This document shows, one piece after another, positions 10,754 to 21,431 of a stretch of 64,000 nucleotides of DNA. The notes beneath the pieces were generated by a model. The model ran no database searches and was not told the origin of the DNA. It saw nothing but the letters and a program-made list of their open reading frames with translations. Position 1 is the first letter of the stretch, and every line of letters begins with the position of its first letter. A program made the translations under genes and the position numbers. Source of the DNA: Choanephora cucurbitarum (Eukaryota > Mucoromycota > Mucoromycetes > Mucorales > Choanephoraceae); the NCBI GenBank assembly GCA_025331435.1, contig JAIWNI010000016.1:361391-425390 (forward strand), read 5' to 3'.

Positions 10754-12587
10754 ATGACATCATTCGATACAGCCGGTATAAAAGCACCTTTTGGTGTCAT
10801 TGATATGGGCTCCAATGGTATTCGCTTTGGTATTGTCACAGCACTCGCCAGGCACTTACCTGTAGCCTACGAGGAGCGTGCCCCTATTTCGTTACTGGAG
10901 GCACAGGGCAATCAACACTTTATCCCTGACGAGACGATCGAACAAGTCATCATGAGTTTTTTGAGATTCAAGACGATCTGTCAACATGAAGACGTTGATC
11001 CTGACAATGTCAAAGTGATTGCCACTGAAGCAACCCGTATCGCCATCAATTCGAAAGAGTTTCTGGATAAAATCAAACAAGCAACAGGTTGGACTGTGGC
11101 TATTTTATCAAAAGAACAAGAGGCTCTTATCTCCTCGATGGGCATTGTCGGTAAAGATACTATTAGGAGAAAGCCTTTTTTTTTCTGAGTGTAACTTGCG
11201 TTTGATAGGTACTTTCTATCGAGTCAATGGTCTTACGATGGATCTGGGAGGTGGATCGCTTGAATTGAGTTATGTTACTCCAAACAAACAATCACCTTTA
11301 GCAGAAGAAAGACCAAAGAAGCGGATCAAAACATGCACTAGCCCTATTTCGCTCCCTGTTGGTGCAGTTGTTATGAGAGAGCGTCTGATCAAATGTTCGG
11401 GCAAAAAGAAACAGAAAAAGAAACTGTTTGAGGATCTGGTTGAGCAGATCACTAAAGCTAAGGATGCAGCAAATATACCAGGTTATTTAAGAGATCATGA
11501 TGGATACACACTTTATATGAGTGGTGGTGGATTCAGAGCCTTGGGCTATCTTTCAATGGCATTATCCAAGACAATTTATCCTATCCCTATCATCAGTGGC
11601 TACAGAATTACAGGCGACCAGCTAATGGCAATGACAGATAAATTTAAGGATTGTGATCCGGACAAGCTGGTAGAGGAATTGAAGGTCTTTCGGATCTCAA
11701 AGCGTCGTACACGCATGATTCCTGCTATTTGCTTTTTAGTATCAGCTATCCTTAAGGTGTTTCAGATCAAGGAGATCTTCTTCAGTGAGGGTGGCGTTCG
11801 ACAAGGTATTTGCTATCATATATTGAGTTCATCGGAGCAGTCGAAAGACCCATTGTTAGAGGGTGTGAAAGCCTATGTATCTCCGCTACCACATGCACTG
11901 TCAACGGAGGAGTTCAATGCGTTCTTCAAGATCCTCAAAGATGCACTTCCTCCACTTTACCTTTCTCCTGATCATCCACTTCAATTGTTCCGTCTTTTAC
12001 CTGCTGCTGTTCATCTTGGCAACCTAACCACACATTACCCAAAAGAGACTCGCGCCTTTGTGGCTTTCCATATGCCTTTGGCTGGTGGTCCATTGTCTAA
12101 TGTACCAGGATTACTTCATCATGAAAGAGCCGTTCTTGCTTTGATTTTAGCCTATCGTCAAGGAGGTGAAGTGCCAGACCCAGTATTTGGGGCAATAGAA
12201 AATATGATAGGCAAATATGGTGTATCCGTTTGTAAATATGTAGGAAGACTGATGGAAATCATGTTTATGATTTCTCCCCGTCAACCTGGTTTGGGTCTGA
12301 TTGAAAGTGGTGTTCAGTTTCGTTTGTCTTATCCCGATTCATCCGATGAAGACTGCCTTACACCCCTTCCTTCACCTTTAACACCTGATACGCAGCAATA
12401 TTATACTTCCTGTTGCTTGGAGATTATAATGCCAAAGGAACCCAATCCTATGCTTGAGGCACCTGCCGTCATTTCAGTCATTGAAAGTATGGATAAGAAG
12501 ATTCAGCCAAAGAAATTTGATATGGATCAAGAATCAGAAGGCTTAGATGCCTCTGTTAGACTATTCTCAGTCTCTATCGTTCGATAA
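10754..12587 (+). CDS. RTG2: RTG2-like Ppx/GppA family protein (retrograde signalling)
   Basis: Two exons, 10754-11150 and 11209-12587, give 591 aa, matching yeast Rtg2 (588 aa). The N-terminus has the actin/hsp70-like phosphate-binding turn VIDMGSNGIRFGIV, then VIATEATRIA and, after the intron, the second phosphate loop MDLGGGSLELSY. The C-terminal two thirds hold the HD-like helical region (FFSEGGVRQGICY, HHERAVLALILAYRQGG). Yeast Rtg2 binds Mks1 and relays mitochondrial dysfunction to nuclear Rtg1/3; Ppx/GppA relatives hydrolyse polyphosphate or (p)ppGpp. Whether this copy signals, hydrolyses, or both is not decided by sequence. It starts 142 bp after the SNF2 gene on the same strand and ends 97 bp from the convergent TRP/ML gene. 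Confidence 0.88.
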
Positions 12588-12684
12588 GGCACTTTAGATT
12601 TTTGGTATCCTATGTACAAGTAATTTATTATTTGATGAGAATGGAAGTAATACAAGTATATACTAAGAAAAAGGCAAGAGAGCT

Positions 12685-15348
12685 CTACTCTTCGTCAGTG
12701 TCGATCTGGATAGAAGAAGATTGATGTGGAGGCGAATAAATAGATGAACTCTTATTTGTTTGTTTGATGTTGACTGTATGCTTAGGTAGTGGCGGTGGCC
12801 GTGGGGATAATCCCATCTGTCTTTCTTTTACTGCATGTTCAATAGTTGCCATGAGTGGCTCTGTAACTGGTATAATATCATCGTCTATTCTATAAGTTGT
12901 TCTAGTCATAGGAGCGATATCTTGTTCAGGGAATGAAACGTTTGTTTGAGCTGCATATTGATCAATCACCAACCTATCTGACTGATCACCGAGGGGCGCT
13001 ATTGGGGGCCACGCTTTGGTTCGTTCATTAGTTGCAAGAAGAGGAGTACTTGCGCGTCTGATCTCATCAGGTTTCAAGGTGGATACGCTTGTTGTATTGT
13101 TACTACTGCTAGGATTATTGCCTACACCATAATAATTCGTCAACAGATCCATTGTTTGATTGTCCAATGTGGATGCTCTTGTCTGATTGTTATGATAGCC
13201 TGTCATATAGAAACTAGCACTATACGATCGAGAACGGTTCGATGCTGACATCAAGTTGCCGGAACTGTTTCCCAGTTGTAAGGGCGTAGCTACAGGGCGT
13301 CGTTTGCTGGCATGTCGCTTTCTCCAAATGACCATACGAGCAGGAGGAGCATCCGCGCTGTTCAATTCATCGTCTTCAATGCCAGTAAGTATGACAACTA
13401 CATTTCGGATCAACAAAATCAAGAAGCAAAGAAAAGCCAAGGCATGTATAGCTACTTGACAATATCCAATATAGGCTTTAGAGGAAGTCGTCATTTTTAG
13501 CGCCGGAAGATAGCATATGTTAAGCAAGAGAACGATGCATCGAAGGCAGCCATAGAAAACATGATACAGATTTACTTGGTAATCTGCACAGGGCCATTTC
13601 ACTAAGAAACTAACAGTCATGGCCAGTTCAGCTAGTAAAACCAGTATGATCTGTGCAACAGCACTGGCTTGAAACAAGCCTATCATAGCTGCTATAAGGG
13701 ATTTACTGACTATGGTACCTACGAACAGATGGAAAGTGTCATCCTTATAGACATTGTAAAGAGATCCATAGCGTAAGAGCAACTTGAGCTCTGTAAACAG
13801 AAAAGAAGCCGGGCGTATTTCTAGTAACTTGATGCATGCGAATCCGTAGAACAAAAGAGGAAAAACAAGGCATAAAGCTGCAAAGCAAGTGATGTAAGCA
13901 TGTGAAGTAAGCATAAGCTGATAGAATGACAAAGTCATCATCGGAAGATAAATCAAGCTTAAAATGCGAACCAAAACACCTATTTGTATGATATCAATAC
14001 ATCGTGTATTTCTTCCTCTCTTTCTCAGAAAGAAAGAAAGGTGCATTTCTCTTTTAGTTTGCGATACATACCAATGGAGAAGTCCAAGACTTTAGTTGAC
14101 TGCTTTGAAAGTTTACCTTCTGGACTCAATTTTCCAACAATGAACAAGAAAGCCCAAGTAACAAAGCAGCAGGTGGCGCATGCAGCAATAAGGATAGCAA
14201 GATGAACAAGAAATGTGAGAAAGAGAGCATTGATGTCGATACCTGAAGCAGTGGCAAAATTTAACATAGATGTGCCTGAAATGTCAAATGAGTTGTTATC
14301 AGTTTCATTGCTTAATTGTCGCTTGTAGATACTGGTTCCCTCAATAGATCCGATCTCTTGAACAGGCGAAGAATAGCTAGTGAAAATCTGCTGAAAAACA
14401 TCCTGAAGCCATGCTGATTTAAATAGTAAGAAGCTCCAAGCAAAATTAGAGGTAAATAATGACTGGAATCTTGGGTAATCGATATTAAATAGGCCAGAAA
14501 TGACTACGAATTGTGCATAAAAGACCAGATCAAAAAATCCAGGTGTCTTCAGTCGCAAGATACCAGGTAACATTGCATAATTTGAGCTGAATAGGAAAAT
14601 GTCATGCTCACTATCCTCAAATCGGATAAATGATCCAATAAGCGATATAATGGCTGCAGATACAGTCAGGCCAACAGGTAAAAATATAAATATTTTTCTC
14701 CACATGGGATCCTGATAGCCTACTGGTGCAAGGTGAATACATACAAGGTGATTAGAATCTGCATCAATAGCTGAGTATCTAGCGGTGATATCAACCAGTG
14801 GGTACAGCGAATGACTAGTAAGATTAAAAGACTAAAAATAGATAATATACCATTTAGACATGCTTCAGGTTGTCTTTGTTAAAGATAAGCACGCATGTAT
14901 GTTACTTTACTCTTTGAATGACAAATGGCTGTCCGCTAACTATCGGGCAGCCTTTAACTGAGTCGAGACAGAACTGCTGATTGGGCGCTCGAAAAGTTTG
15001 AAAACCGAATTTCAAGTCAAACATAGAAGCCGATGATGCTACAGAACAATGATTAGAAAAGACACATTGTCCTCTCTCCTCCTTCTTTCCTTCCTACTTT
15101 TATTTACTTGATCCCTGTGTATTTAGGTTAGTTACAGTGGTATTGGAGACTGCTGAGAAATACAAATGATAACTTGATGATGATGCATCAAAGTATCGAG
15201 TCACATTTGTTACATTAAATTGAGCTTGGTAGCAATAAGTGAAATTGCTTGAAGGAAACCAAACATTATCTACAGCCTGTGCTTTGATTAATGGCAGAGC
15301 CATTGTAAGTAGCAAGATGAGATTTTGATATGGTATAGTCAGCCTCAT
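12685..15348 (-). CDS. ML/TRP-domain membrane protein (flavin carrier FLC / Pkd2-like)
   Basis: Four exons on the minus strand, 15348-15108, 15038-14911, 14831-14072 and 13979-12685, give 807 aa with consistent phases. A signal peptide (residues 3-23) precedes an ML-like luminal domain of about 190 residues with paired cysteines (FTYCYQAQFNV, FCLDSVKGC, VCIHLAPVGY). Then come the first TM helix (IFIFLPVGLTVSAAIISL), a loop, and a TRP-like bundle of eight or nine helices to about residue 600. The cytosolic tail of about 200 residues is Ser/Asn-rich and probably disordered, with a PPPLPK motif near the end. Fungal relatives (Flc1-3, S. pombe Pkd2/Trp663) act in ER/plasma-membrane Ca2+ homeostasis and wall integrity, and were once proposed as FAD carriers. 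The substrate is inferred only. Confidence 0.85.
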
Positions 15349-15629
15349 TATAAGCTGAGTTGATTGCAACTTCTTTTTGGATATATAAGAAAAAAAGAGA
15401 GAGAACAGATAAAGTTGAAAAAAGAAGAAAAGGAAGAAAGAGAAAGGGTTGAACTCGAAAATAAGAAAAAGCAAGTGACAATGAGTCCAGGCCATGTCAA
15501 CAGTAAAGAGAACAATCATATGTGCATCTTCAAAGCCACATACTGATGTACCTTTCAATTTTCTTTTCTTTTGTTGGAAAAAAATTCTATTTTTACTTCA
15601 AAGGGAGGGATTGTCTCCGAACTTGGTTT
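15349..15629 (-). promoter_or_regulatory. Upstream region of the TRP/ML gene, bounded by the retrotransposon
   Basis: About 280 bp separate the TRP/ML start codon from the 5' LTR of the gypsy element. The stretch is strongly purine/pyrimidine biased (AG-rich on the + strand, so CT-rich on the coding strand), a typical leader in this window. The insertion therefore lies in or at the edge of this gene's promoter. Confidence 0.4.
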
Positions 15630-15898
15630 TGAAATAGGTGAACACAGTTTGCTACCCGTATGACAAAGCAAATTCTCAACTATAAAATTCAAATCACCAG
15701 CTACTTTTACTTTTTTTTCTTTGGTTCACATCCAAAATATACGGGAATTAGTAAAAGTAAGCTATCTATATTCTATATTATTATCATTATCCAATTTTTA
15801 ACATATATAATTTTATCAATAAAGCTGACCCAAACATACTACAAAATTAAGAACCCAAACCGTCAAAAGTCACATTTCAAATCATCTCCCATATTTCA
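15630..15898 (+). repeat. 5' LTR of the gypsy element
   Basis: This 269-bp repeat begins TGAAATAGGTG and ends CATATTTCA. It is AT-rich, with TATATAATTTT near its 3' third and AATAAAG soon after, consistent with promoter and polyadenylation functions. It shows no difference from the 3' copy in the stretches I compared. Confidence 0.93.
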
Positions 15899-15956
15899 AT
15901 AGTTTTACTATAAGAGTATAATTGGATATTCAAGAAATCGAACTTCAACAATACAA

Positions 15957-18900
15957 ATGACTCAGGATAAAACGGTTAACTTCCTGGCTTCTGGGGTTAT
16001 CCGAATTCCAGTATTCATCGAGCAGATGGATCCTGTGCAATGGCTCAAGACTTACGAAAGTAACCTCGAACTCATCAATGCAAAAGATGAACAGAAGCTT
16101 AATCTCATATCAGGCTATCTCTCTACACATCTCCTTACTAGTTGGTATTATATGCATGATTTCGTTAGCTGGAAGCAATTCAAAGAGAAATTTATTGAAA
16201 GATTCCAAATCAGTAAACCAAATCTAAATGTGCTAATGGCTCAAGTTCTATCCGTACAAAGACAAGAAAAGGAAAGCATTCGAGACTACGTGGACCGCTT
16301 TGATAATCTAGCGGCCAAGTACGAAAGGGCAAGAAGAGGTCAAGACGGATGGAACTCTATCAACAGTCTTATCCTCAAAGACACTTTTATCGAAGGAATA
16401 AGACCTCAATATCTCAAGATTATTGTAAAACAGAATATTCCTAAAGATCTGGCTTCAGCCCAATCTATTGCTATCAAGGAAGGAGCTGATGACAATGTGG
16501 AACCAGAGGACAAAGTACGAAGACCAAGAAATACAGAAGGCCCTTCAAGAACTCAACATGAACACAAGTTCCACCACGATGGTAGCACTAATGCGCAGGA
16601 AATGAAACATCAAGAAATGCAAAAGAAAGTTGATGATTTGTCTGAATCATTACAAAAACTGACACTCCTAGTTGAGCGAGGTCAAACACATGTCAAATCT
16701 GCTTGCTATAACTGTCAAAATTATGGACATGTCGCTCAAAACTGCCCTAAGGATTGCAAAATATGCAAGGGACAAGCAGGAAACCATGTGTTTTGGGAAT
16801 GCCCCAGATATGAAAAGAAAACAAATCAAAACTCTTATCTTATTCTCAAATCAAATAAAGAAGACCATGATGAAAACTATATTGTGGAGAATTATGGGGT
16901 AGAAAAAAGGAAATCACATACCGACTCTGATAAAGATACACGGCTGTCTAGAAGTGGAAAAAGGGTGAAGGCACATGATACTATTCCGCCCGAAATGCAA
17001 GCACGTATACAGAGAAAGAAAGAAGCAGCTCAAAAATCACAACAGGCCGATAATACGGAGATATCAACAGGCACAAAACAAAAGAAGGAACAAAGACGTG
17101 TACAGAGTAGAAGGGACGCTGAAAAAAAGGCCAAAGCTATTCTTACAGCTAATGTTTACACCAACTCGTTGGAAGATCTAATGGCTATTCCTGGAGTAAG
17201 ATCCGCGCTATTCAGAATGACTAAAAGGACAAGAGGTGTGCAAGGATCTAAGGTTTCTGATGAGAAAAATGCTATGGAAGTATACCAAATAGGTAATACA
17301 AACAAGGCCAGACAGTTAACGAATTCGGATGCACAAGGAATCGGAGCACCGCGAGTAGAAGCTATAATACAAGGAGAATTCTTAGTCGATGCTATTATGG
17401 ATGCCGGATCACACTGCTGTATTATAAGTCTGTCGTTAGCTAAAGAGTTAAATCTTAAGATCGTAAGAAAAGTCTATTCTTCTGGCAATCGAATGGCTGA
17501 TGGGAATATAGTAAGACCTGTTGGCGAAGTGCATGATCTTTTAGTAGTGGTACAAGGTGTATTGGTACAAATCAATGCAACAGTGTTTGAGAAGCCACCA
17601 TACGACCTTCTATTAGGTAGTGATTGTATGAGGCTTCTAGGTGTAGCTGCAGACTATAGTACAGGTCATTTTTCTATACAAACGGATCAAGGACTGTGCC
17701 CTCTTCAAGTTTCTTTTGACACGATGAACTTGAGACGGAAAAGGCTGGAACTCAAGGAAGAGAAGATACTACCTTATGAAGACGATGAATCATCCGAAGA
17801 AGAGGATTCTGGTTCTGATGGATATTCTACTGATGAGTCTACTGACTCAATCTATGAGAGTTATTTGGTGGTGCCTTGCGAGACTACAGACCAAACTTAC
17901 ATGGTGGGATCTTTTACGCCGGAGGTTGAAGAATTAGCCAACGACCTTGACAGTACACCTACGTCTAATGAGGATAAGATCAAAATCATTGAAGATAAAG
18001 TTCAAGAATGTGAAGGGTTGAACAAAACACAGAAAACACAATTGATGGAGTTGCTCAACGGATACCTAGATGTCTTTGGGGTTGACTATAATGACTTGAA
18101 GCAGACCAATTTGGTGAAGCTACACATAGATACCGGAGACAGTCAACCTATTTTGAAGAAACCGAATAAATTCATGTCTCATTCCGAGTTAGAAAACCTA
18201 AAAAAGGAACTGGCTAAGATGCTCAAAACAGGACAAATAGTACCTACTATGTATCTACCTAGTAAAGATGGGAATTCATCATTTGGCTGGGCTTTTCCTG
18301 TCATGTATGTAGGAAAAAAGAACTCAAAAGAAGGGCGTCTTGTGGTACAATTTCAAGACCTGAATGCGGTAACAAAGAAAGATCCATGGCCGCTCCCTTC
18401 AATTACACACCTCATGGAATCATACCAAGGTTCAAACTTTTTCACAACTTTAGACCTCCTAAAAGGCTTCAATCAGATTATGGTGGATGATGAAACTATA
18501 CCAAAACTTACTATGACCACGCCATGGGGATGCTATTCCTATCGCGTTATGCCATTCGGTATCGTGAACGGACCGGCTTGCTTCTCGAGAGCAATATATT
18601 TAGCAATGCATGAATACATTGATAAATTTGTTACCACGTATATTGACGATATCACGATATTTTCAAAAGACTTTGATACGCATCTATCACACATTCAAAA
18701 GGTGCTGGAAAGAATCCGTGAAGTAAATATGGTCGTCAAGCCTTCTAAAGGGATTTTTGCAAGTAAAGAGGTAGAGGTATTAGGATTTGTTGTATCCAAA
18801 CAAGGTATCAGACCAAGTAGTGCGAACGTTGAAAAAATCAAAGACTTTCCTAAGCCCAACAACAAGACTGATATTCGAGCCTTCAGTGCTCTAGCCGGTT

Positions 18901-20708
18901 TCTATAGAAGGCATATCAATTGCTTTAGTGATATTATTGCACCCCTTAATGATTTGCTGAAGAAAAATGCCAAATTTGTTTGGGGACCGAATCAAGAACA
19001 AGCTTTTCTCACCATTAAAGAATGTATCATAAATGCCGTTCAGCTGAAATACCCAGACCCTGTAGCCAAATACAAGCTTTACAGTGATGCCAGTGATCTT
19101 GGAATTGGTGGTGTATTGGTACAATGGGATGAAGAGTGCGAAGAAGACCGACCCATTTGCTTTTTGTCTCGAAAGTTGTCCCCTGCGGAGATGAAGTATC
19201 CTACGGTTGAAAAGGAGTGCCTCGCACTGGTGTTTCTATTATCGCGACTTAAACGTTATATATTAAACAAAGAGCTTGAAGTATTTACCGACAGTACCGC
19301 GGTCCGCTATCTTTTTACAAAATCAGATCCTAGTAGTCGACTTCAACGTTGGATAGTGGCGGTTCAAGAATTCAATTTCAAAATATTCCACCTACCTGGA
19401 AAACGTAATGTTGTAGCAGATGCTATGTCGCGCTATCCTCCTCAAAATTTAAACGTTGAAGACATGATCTCACCTGATGAATACATTTTTGATAATTGGT
19501 TTGTTGACGCAGTACAAGATGAATACGAAGATTACTTGATGAAGATTTATCAAACCCTGCTGAATCAAGCAAAGGGTATTCTGGGACACGAAGAGAGAAC
19601 TGTAGGACAACAATACAGATTAGGCGAAAACCAAAAGCTGTATAGAAAAGTAGGTGAACGATATTTATTGATACCGAAGCTTGCAGAACGGGAAAATACG
19701 CTCAGACAAGTTCACGATGGACATGGGCACTTTGGGCAGGAAGCAACATGGCAGCGTCTTTATGAGAGCTTTTGGTGGCCCAATGCCTATACACAAGTAA
19801 AGGAGTTTGTTAGATCATGCGAAAATTGTCAAATTCATGCCTATTTGCCTCCCAAATTGCCAGCTGACGGGACTGTACCAGTACAGCAGCTCTTCGAGAG
19901 GTTTGCAATAGATTATGTTGGACCCTTCCCCAGGAGTGAAAGAAAAAACAAATACATCATAACTGCCATTGAATACCATACTGGATGGCCTATTGCCAAA
20001 GCAGTCAAAAGAGCAGACGCTGATACCACGATCAATTTTCTCTACGAAGAAATCTTTTGTAACTTTGGCCCCAGTAAGAAAATCTTGTCGGATAATGGCA
20101 CACATTTTGTAAGTGAAGAAGTCCAGAAGTTTGCCGATTATGTAAACGTCAAGCACCAGTTCACAGCTCCGTACCGCCCACAGACGAACGGTAAAGTAGA
20201 ACACTTAAATGGCACCCTTGTACGAGGAATCAAGAAAATGGTGGAAAATAACTCGAACAACTGGGATACGTATTTACCTGCCATGCTATATGCATACAGG
20301 ACTAAAATACATAAGAAATTAGGTATCTCTCCTTTTGAGGCTTTGTATGGTGTACCCTCGAGAATTCCAGAACAAGATCCACTACAAACATTAGGGCTCA
20401 AATTAGGCTTGGAAAGAATGTACTTTCTTTTGGACCGTCGACTGGGTGACGAAAATCGACAAGCAGTTAAACAAATGAACTATGAAGACAAAACAATGAA
20501 GCTCGAAATTGGAGATCAAGTCCTTCGAGTGCGACCATTCAAGAAAAACAAATTGGCTGCAAATTATCAAGATCGTATATATACAGTCATAGGCCGTTTC
20601 CACAAGAATACCTTTGTGCTCATGGACGATCAAGGGAAAAAGCTAAAGCGTGCGGTTAACGGTAACCATTTGAAAAGGTTCTTTGCTAGAAAGGAGCTAG
20701 CAAATTAA
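15957..20708 (+). CDS. Gag-Pol polyprotein of the Ty3/gypsy element
   Basis: A single frame of 1583 aa without stop or frameshift. Order: Gag capsid-like domain (about 15-175), CCHC knuckle CYNCQNYGHVAQNC (about 250), aspartic protease with the active site written DAG (IMDAGSHC, about 482) instead of the common DTG/DSG, reverse transcriptase (FFTTLDLLKGFNQ, YIDD at about 895), RNase H (KLYSDASDLGIGG, about 1042), and integrase. Integrase shows the HHCC zinc site (HFGQEATWQRLYESFWWP to CENC, about 1255-1295) and the DDE core (FAIDYVGPF, ILSDNGTHF, NGKVEHLNG, about 1319, 1380 and 1415). No chromodomain is recognisable; the C-terminus is a basic GPY-type tail. A fused gag-pol frame resembles Tf1/sushi-type elements. 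All catalytic acids are present, so the element could be active. Confidence 0.95.
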   Translation: MTQDKTVNFLASGVIRIPVFIEQMDPVQWLKTYESNLELINAKDEQKLNLISGYLSTHLLTSWYYMHDFVSWKQFKEKFIERFQISKPNLNVLMAQVLSVQRQEKESIRDYVDRFDNLAAKYERARRGQDGWNSINSLILKDTFIEGIRPQYLKIIVKQNIPKDLASAQSIAIKEGADDNVEPEDKVRRPRNTEGPSRTQHEHKFHHDGSTNAQEMKHQEMQKKVDDLSESLQKLTLLVERGQTHVKSACYNCQNYGHVAQNCPKDCKICKGQAGNHVFWECPRYEKKTNQNSYLILKSNKEDHDENYIVENYGVEKRKSHTDSDKDTRLSRSGKRVKAHDTIPPEMQARIQRKKEAAQKSQQADNTEISTGTKQKKEQRRVQSRRDAEKKAKAILTANVYTNSLEDLMAIPGVRSALFRMTKRTRGVQGSKVSDEKNAMEVYQIGNTNKARQLTNSDAQGIGAPRVEAIIQGEFLVDAIMDAGSHCCIISLSLAKELNLKIVRKVYSSGNRMADGNIVRPVGEVHDLLVVVQGVLVQINATVFEKPPYDLLLGSDCMRLLGVAADYSTGHFSIQTDQGLCPLQVSFDTMNLRRKRLELKEEKILPYEDDESSEEEDSGSDGYSTDESTDSIYESYLVVPCETTDQTYMVGSFTPEVEELANDLDSTPTSNEDKIKIIEDKVQECEGLNKTQKTQLMELLNGYLDVFGVDYNDLKQTNLVKLHIDTGDSQPILKKPNKFMSHSELENLKKELAKMLKTGQIVPTMYLPSKDGNSSFGWAFPVMYVGKKNSKEGRLVVQFQDLNAVTKKDPWPLPSITHLMESYQGSNFFTTLDLLKGFNQIMVDDETIPKLTMTTPWGCYSYRVMPFGIVNGPACFSRAIYLAMHEYIDKFVTTYIDDITIFSKDFDTHLSHIQKVLERIREVNMVVKPSKGIFASKEVEVLGFVVSKQGIRPSSANVEKIKDFPKPNNKTDIRAFSALAGFYRRHINCFSDIIAPLNDLLKKNAKFVWGPNQEQAFLTIKECIINAVQLKYPDPVAKYKLYSDASDLGIGGVLVQWDEECEEDRPICFLSRKLSPAEMKYPTVEKECLALVFLLSRLKRYILNKELEVFTDSTAVRYLFTKSDPSSRLQRWIVAVQEFNFKIFHLPGKRNVVADAMSRYPPQNLNVEDMISPDEYIFDNWFVDAVQDEYEDYLMKIYQTLLNQAKGILGHEERTVGQQYRLGENQKLYRKVGERYLLIPKLAERENTLRQVHDGHGHFGQEATWQRLYESFWWPNAYTQVKEFVRSCENCQIHAYLPPKLPADGTVPVQQLFERFAIDYVGPFPRSERKNKYIITAIEYHTGWPIAKAVKRADADTTINFLYEEIFCNFGPSKKILSDNGTHFVSEEVQKFADYVNVKHQFTAPYRPQTNGKVEHLNGTLVRGIKKMVENNSNNWDTYLPAMLYAYRTKIHKKLGISPFEALYGVPSRIPEQDPLQTLGLKLGLERMYFLLDRRLGDENRQAVKQMNYEDKTMKLEIGDQVLRVRPFKKNKLAANYQDRIYTVIGRFHKNTFVLMDDQGKKLKRAVNGNHLKRFFARKELAN

Positions 20709-20734
20709 CTTTTCAAGGACTAAGTGGGGGATGA

Positions 20735-21003
20735 TGAAATAGGTGAACACAGTTTGCTACCCGTATGACAAAGCAAATTCTCAACTATAAAATTCAAATC
20801 ACCAGCTACTTTTACTTTTTTTTCTTTGGTTCACATCCAAAATATACGGGAATTAGTAAAAGTAAGCTATCTATATTCTATATTATTATCATTATCCAAT
20901 TTTTAACATATATAATTTTATCAATAAAGCTGACCCAAACATACTACAAAATTAAGAACCCAAACCGTCAAAAGTCACATTTCAAATCATCTCCCATATT
21001 TCA
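20735..21003 (+). repeat. 3' LTR of the gypsy element
   Basis: A 269-bp copy matching the 5' LTR from TGAAATAGGTG to CATATTTCA. It is preceded by a purine tract containing GTGGGGGA, the expected plus-strand primer, and followed directly by the GTTT duplication. Confidence 0.93.
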
Positions 21004-21333
21004 GTTTCATCGGACATTGCGAATATGCTTTGGAGCATACTACTGATTGTTGTCTACAATGTTCCATATATGCTTTGTACACAACAAAGCTAATCAAAAT
21101 CTGCAAGAGGCAGGTCAAAGCCAAATACTATTAGCGGCTTATGCTTAAAGTTTCATTTTGTAAGGAAGTCGTATTTTATACGTAACAATGTATAAGTTCA
21201 TTACTGTTTAGCAGTCCTTCATCTATCATTTATAAAGGAAAAAAGCATAGGATTTGGTCCTACCTTTAAGCAAGAAAACTTATCATTCTTGCCTATTGAC
21301 ATGCTTGCAGTTGTCACAATTCGATTTACAATA

Positions 21334-21431
21334 CAGTAATCGCTTGAATAAGAATGTTTTATTTAGAAGCATGTTCAATATAAGAGCATATTTCTTGAGA
21401 ATATGATACCTCTTAGATCAAGCGACTACTG
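21334..21431. mobile_element. MITE copy 2 (same family as 5799-5897, inverted)
   Basis: This 98-bp element has left end CAGTAATCGCTTGAATAAGA and right end, reversed, CAGTAGTCGCTTGATCTAAG. Flanking TA is present at 21332-21333 and 21432-21433. The interior matches copy 1 when reversed (AAGAAATATGCTCTTATATT against AAGAAATACACTCTTATATT). It is non-coding. Confidence 0.8.

Larger units (their letters stand above)
15630..21003 (+). mobile_element. Full-length Ty3/gypsy LTR retrotransposon, apparently intact
   Basis: The 5374-bp element has two 269-bp LTRs (15630-15898 and 20735-21003), both TG...CA, which read identical by eye. It is flanked by a 4-bp target duplication GTTT (15626-15629 and 21004-21007). 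One uninterrupted 1583-codon gag-pol frame fills the interior. A purine-rich polypurine tract (AAGTGGGGGATGA) abuts the 3' LTR. The base after the 5' LTR does not start a TGG primer-binding site. Apparent LTR identity, an intact frame and a clean target duplication point to very recent insertion. It stands alone in an otherwise gene-dense stretch between the TRP/ML gene and the SREBP gene. Confidence 0.95.

Noticed and set aside
15660..15902. 80-codon frame in the LTR, repeated at 20765
   Set aside because: It is LTR sequence read in one frame, AT-driven composition, present twice because the LTR is.
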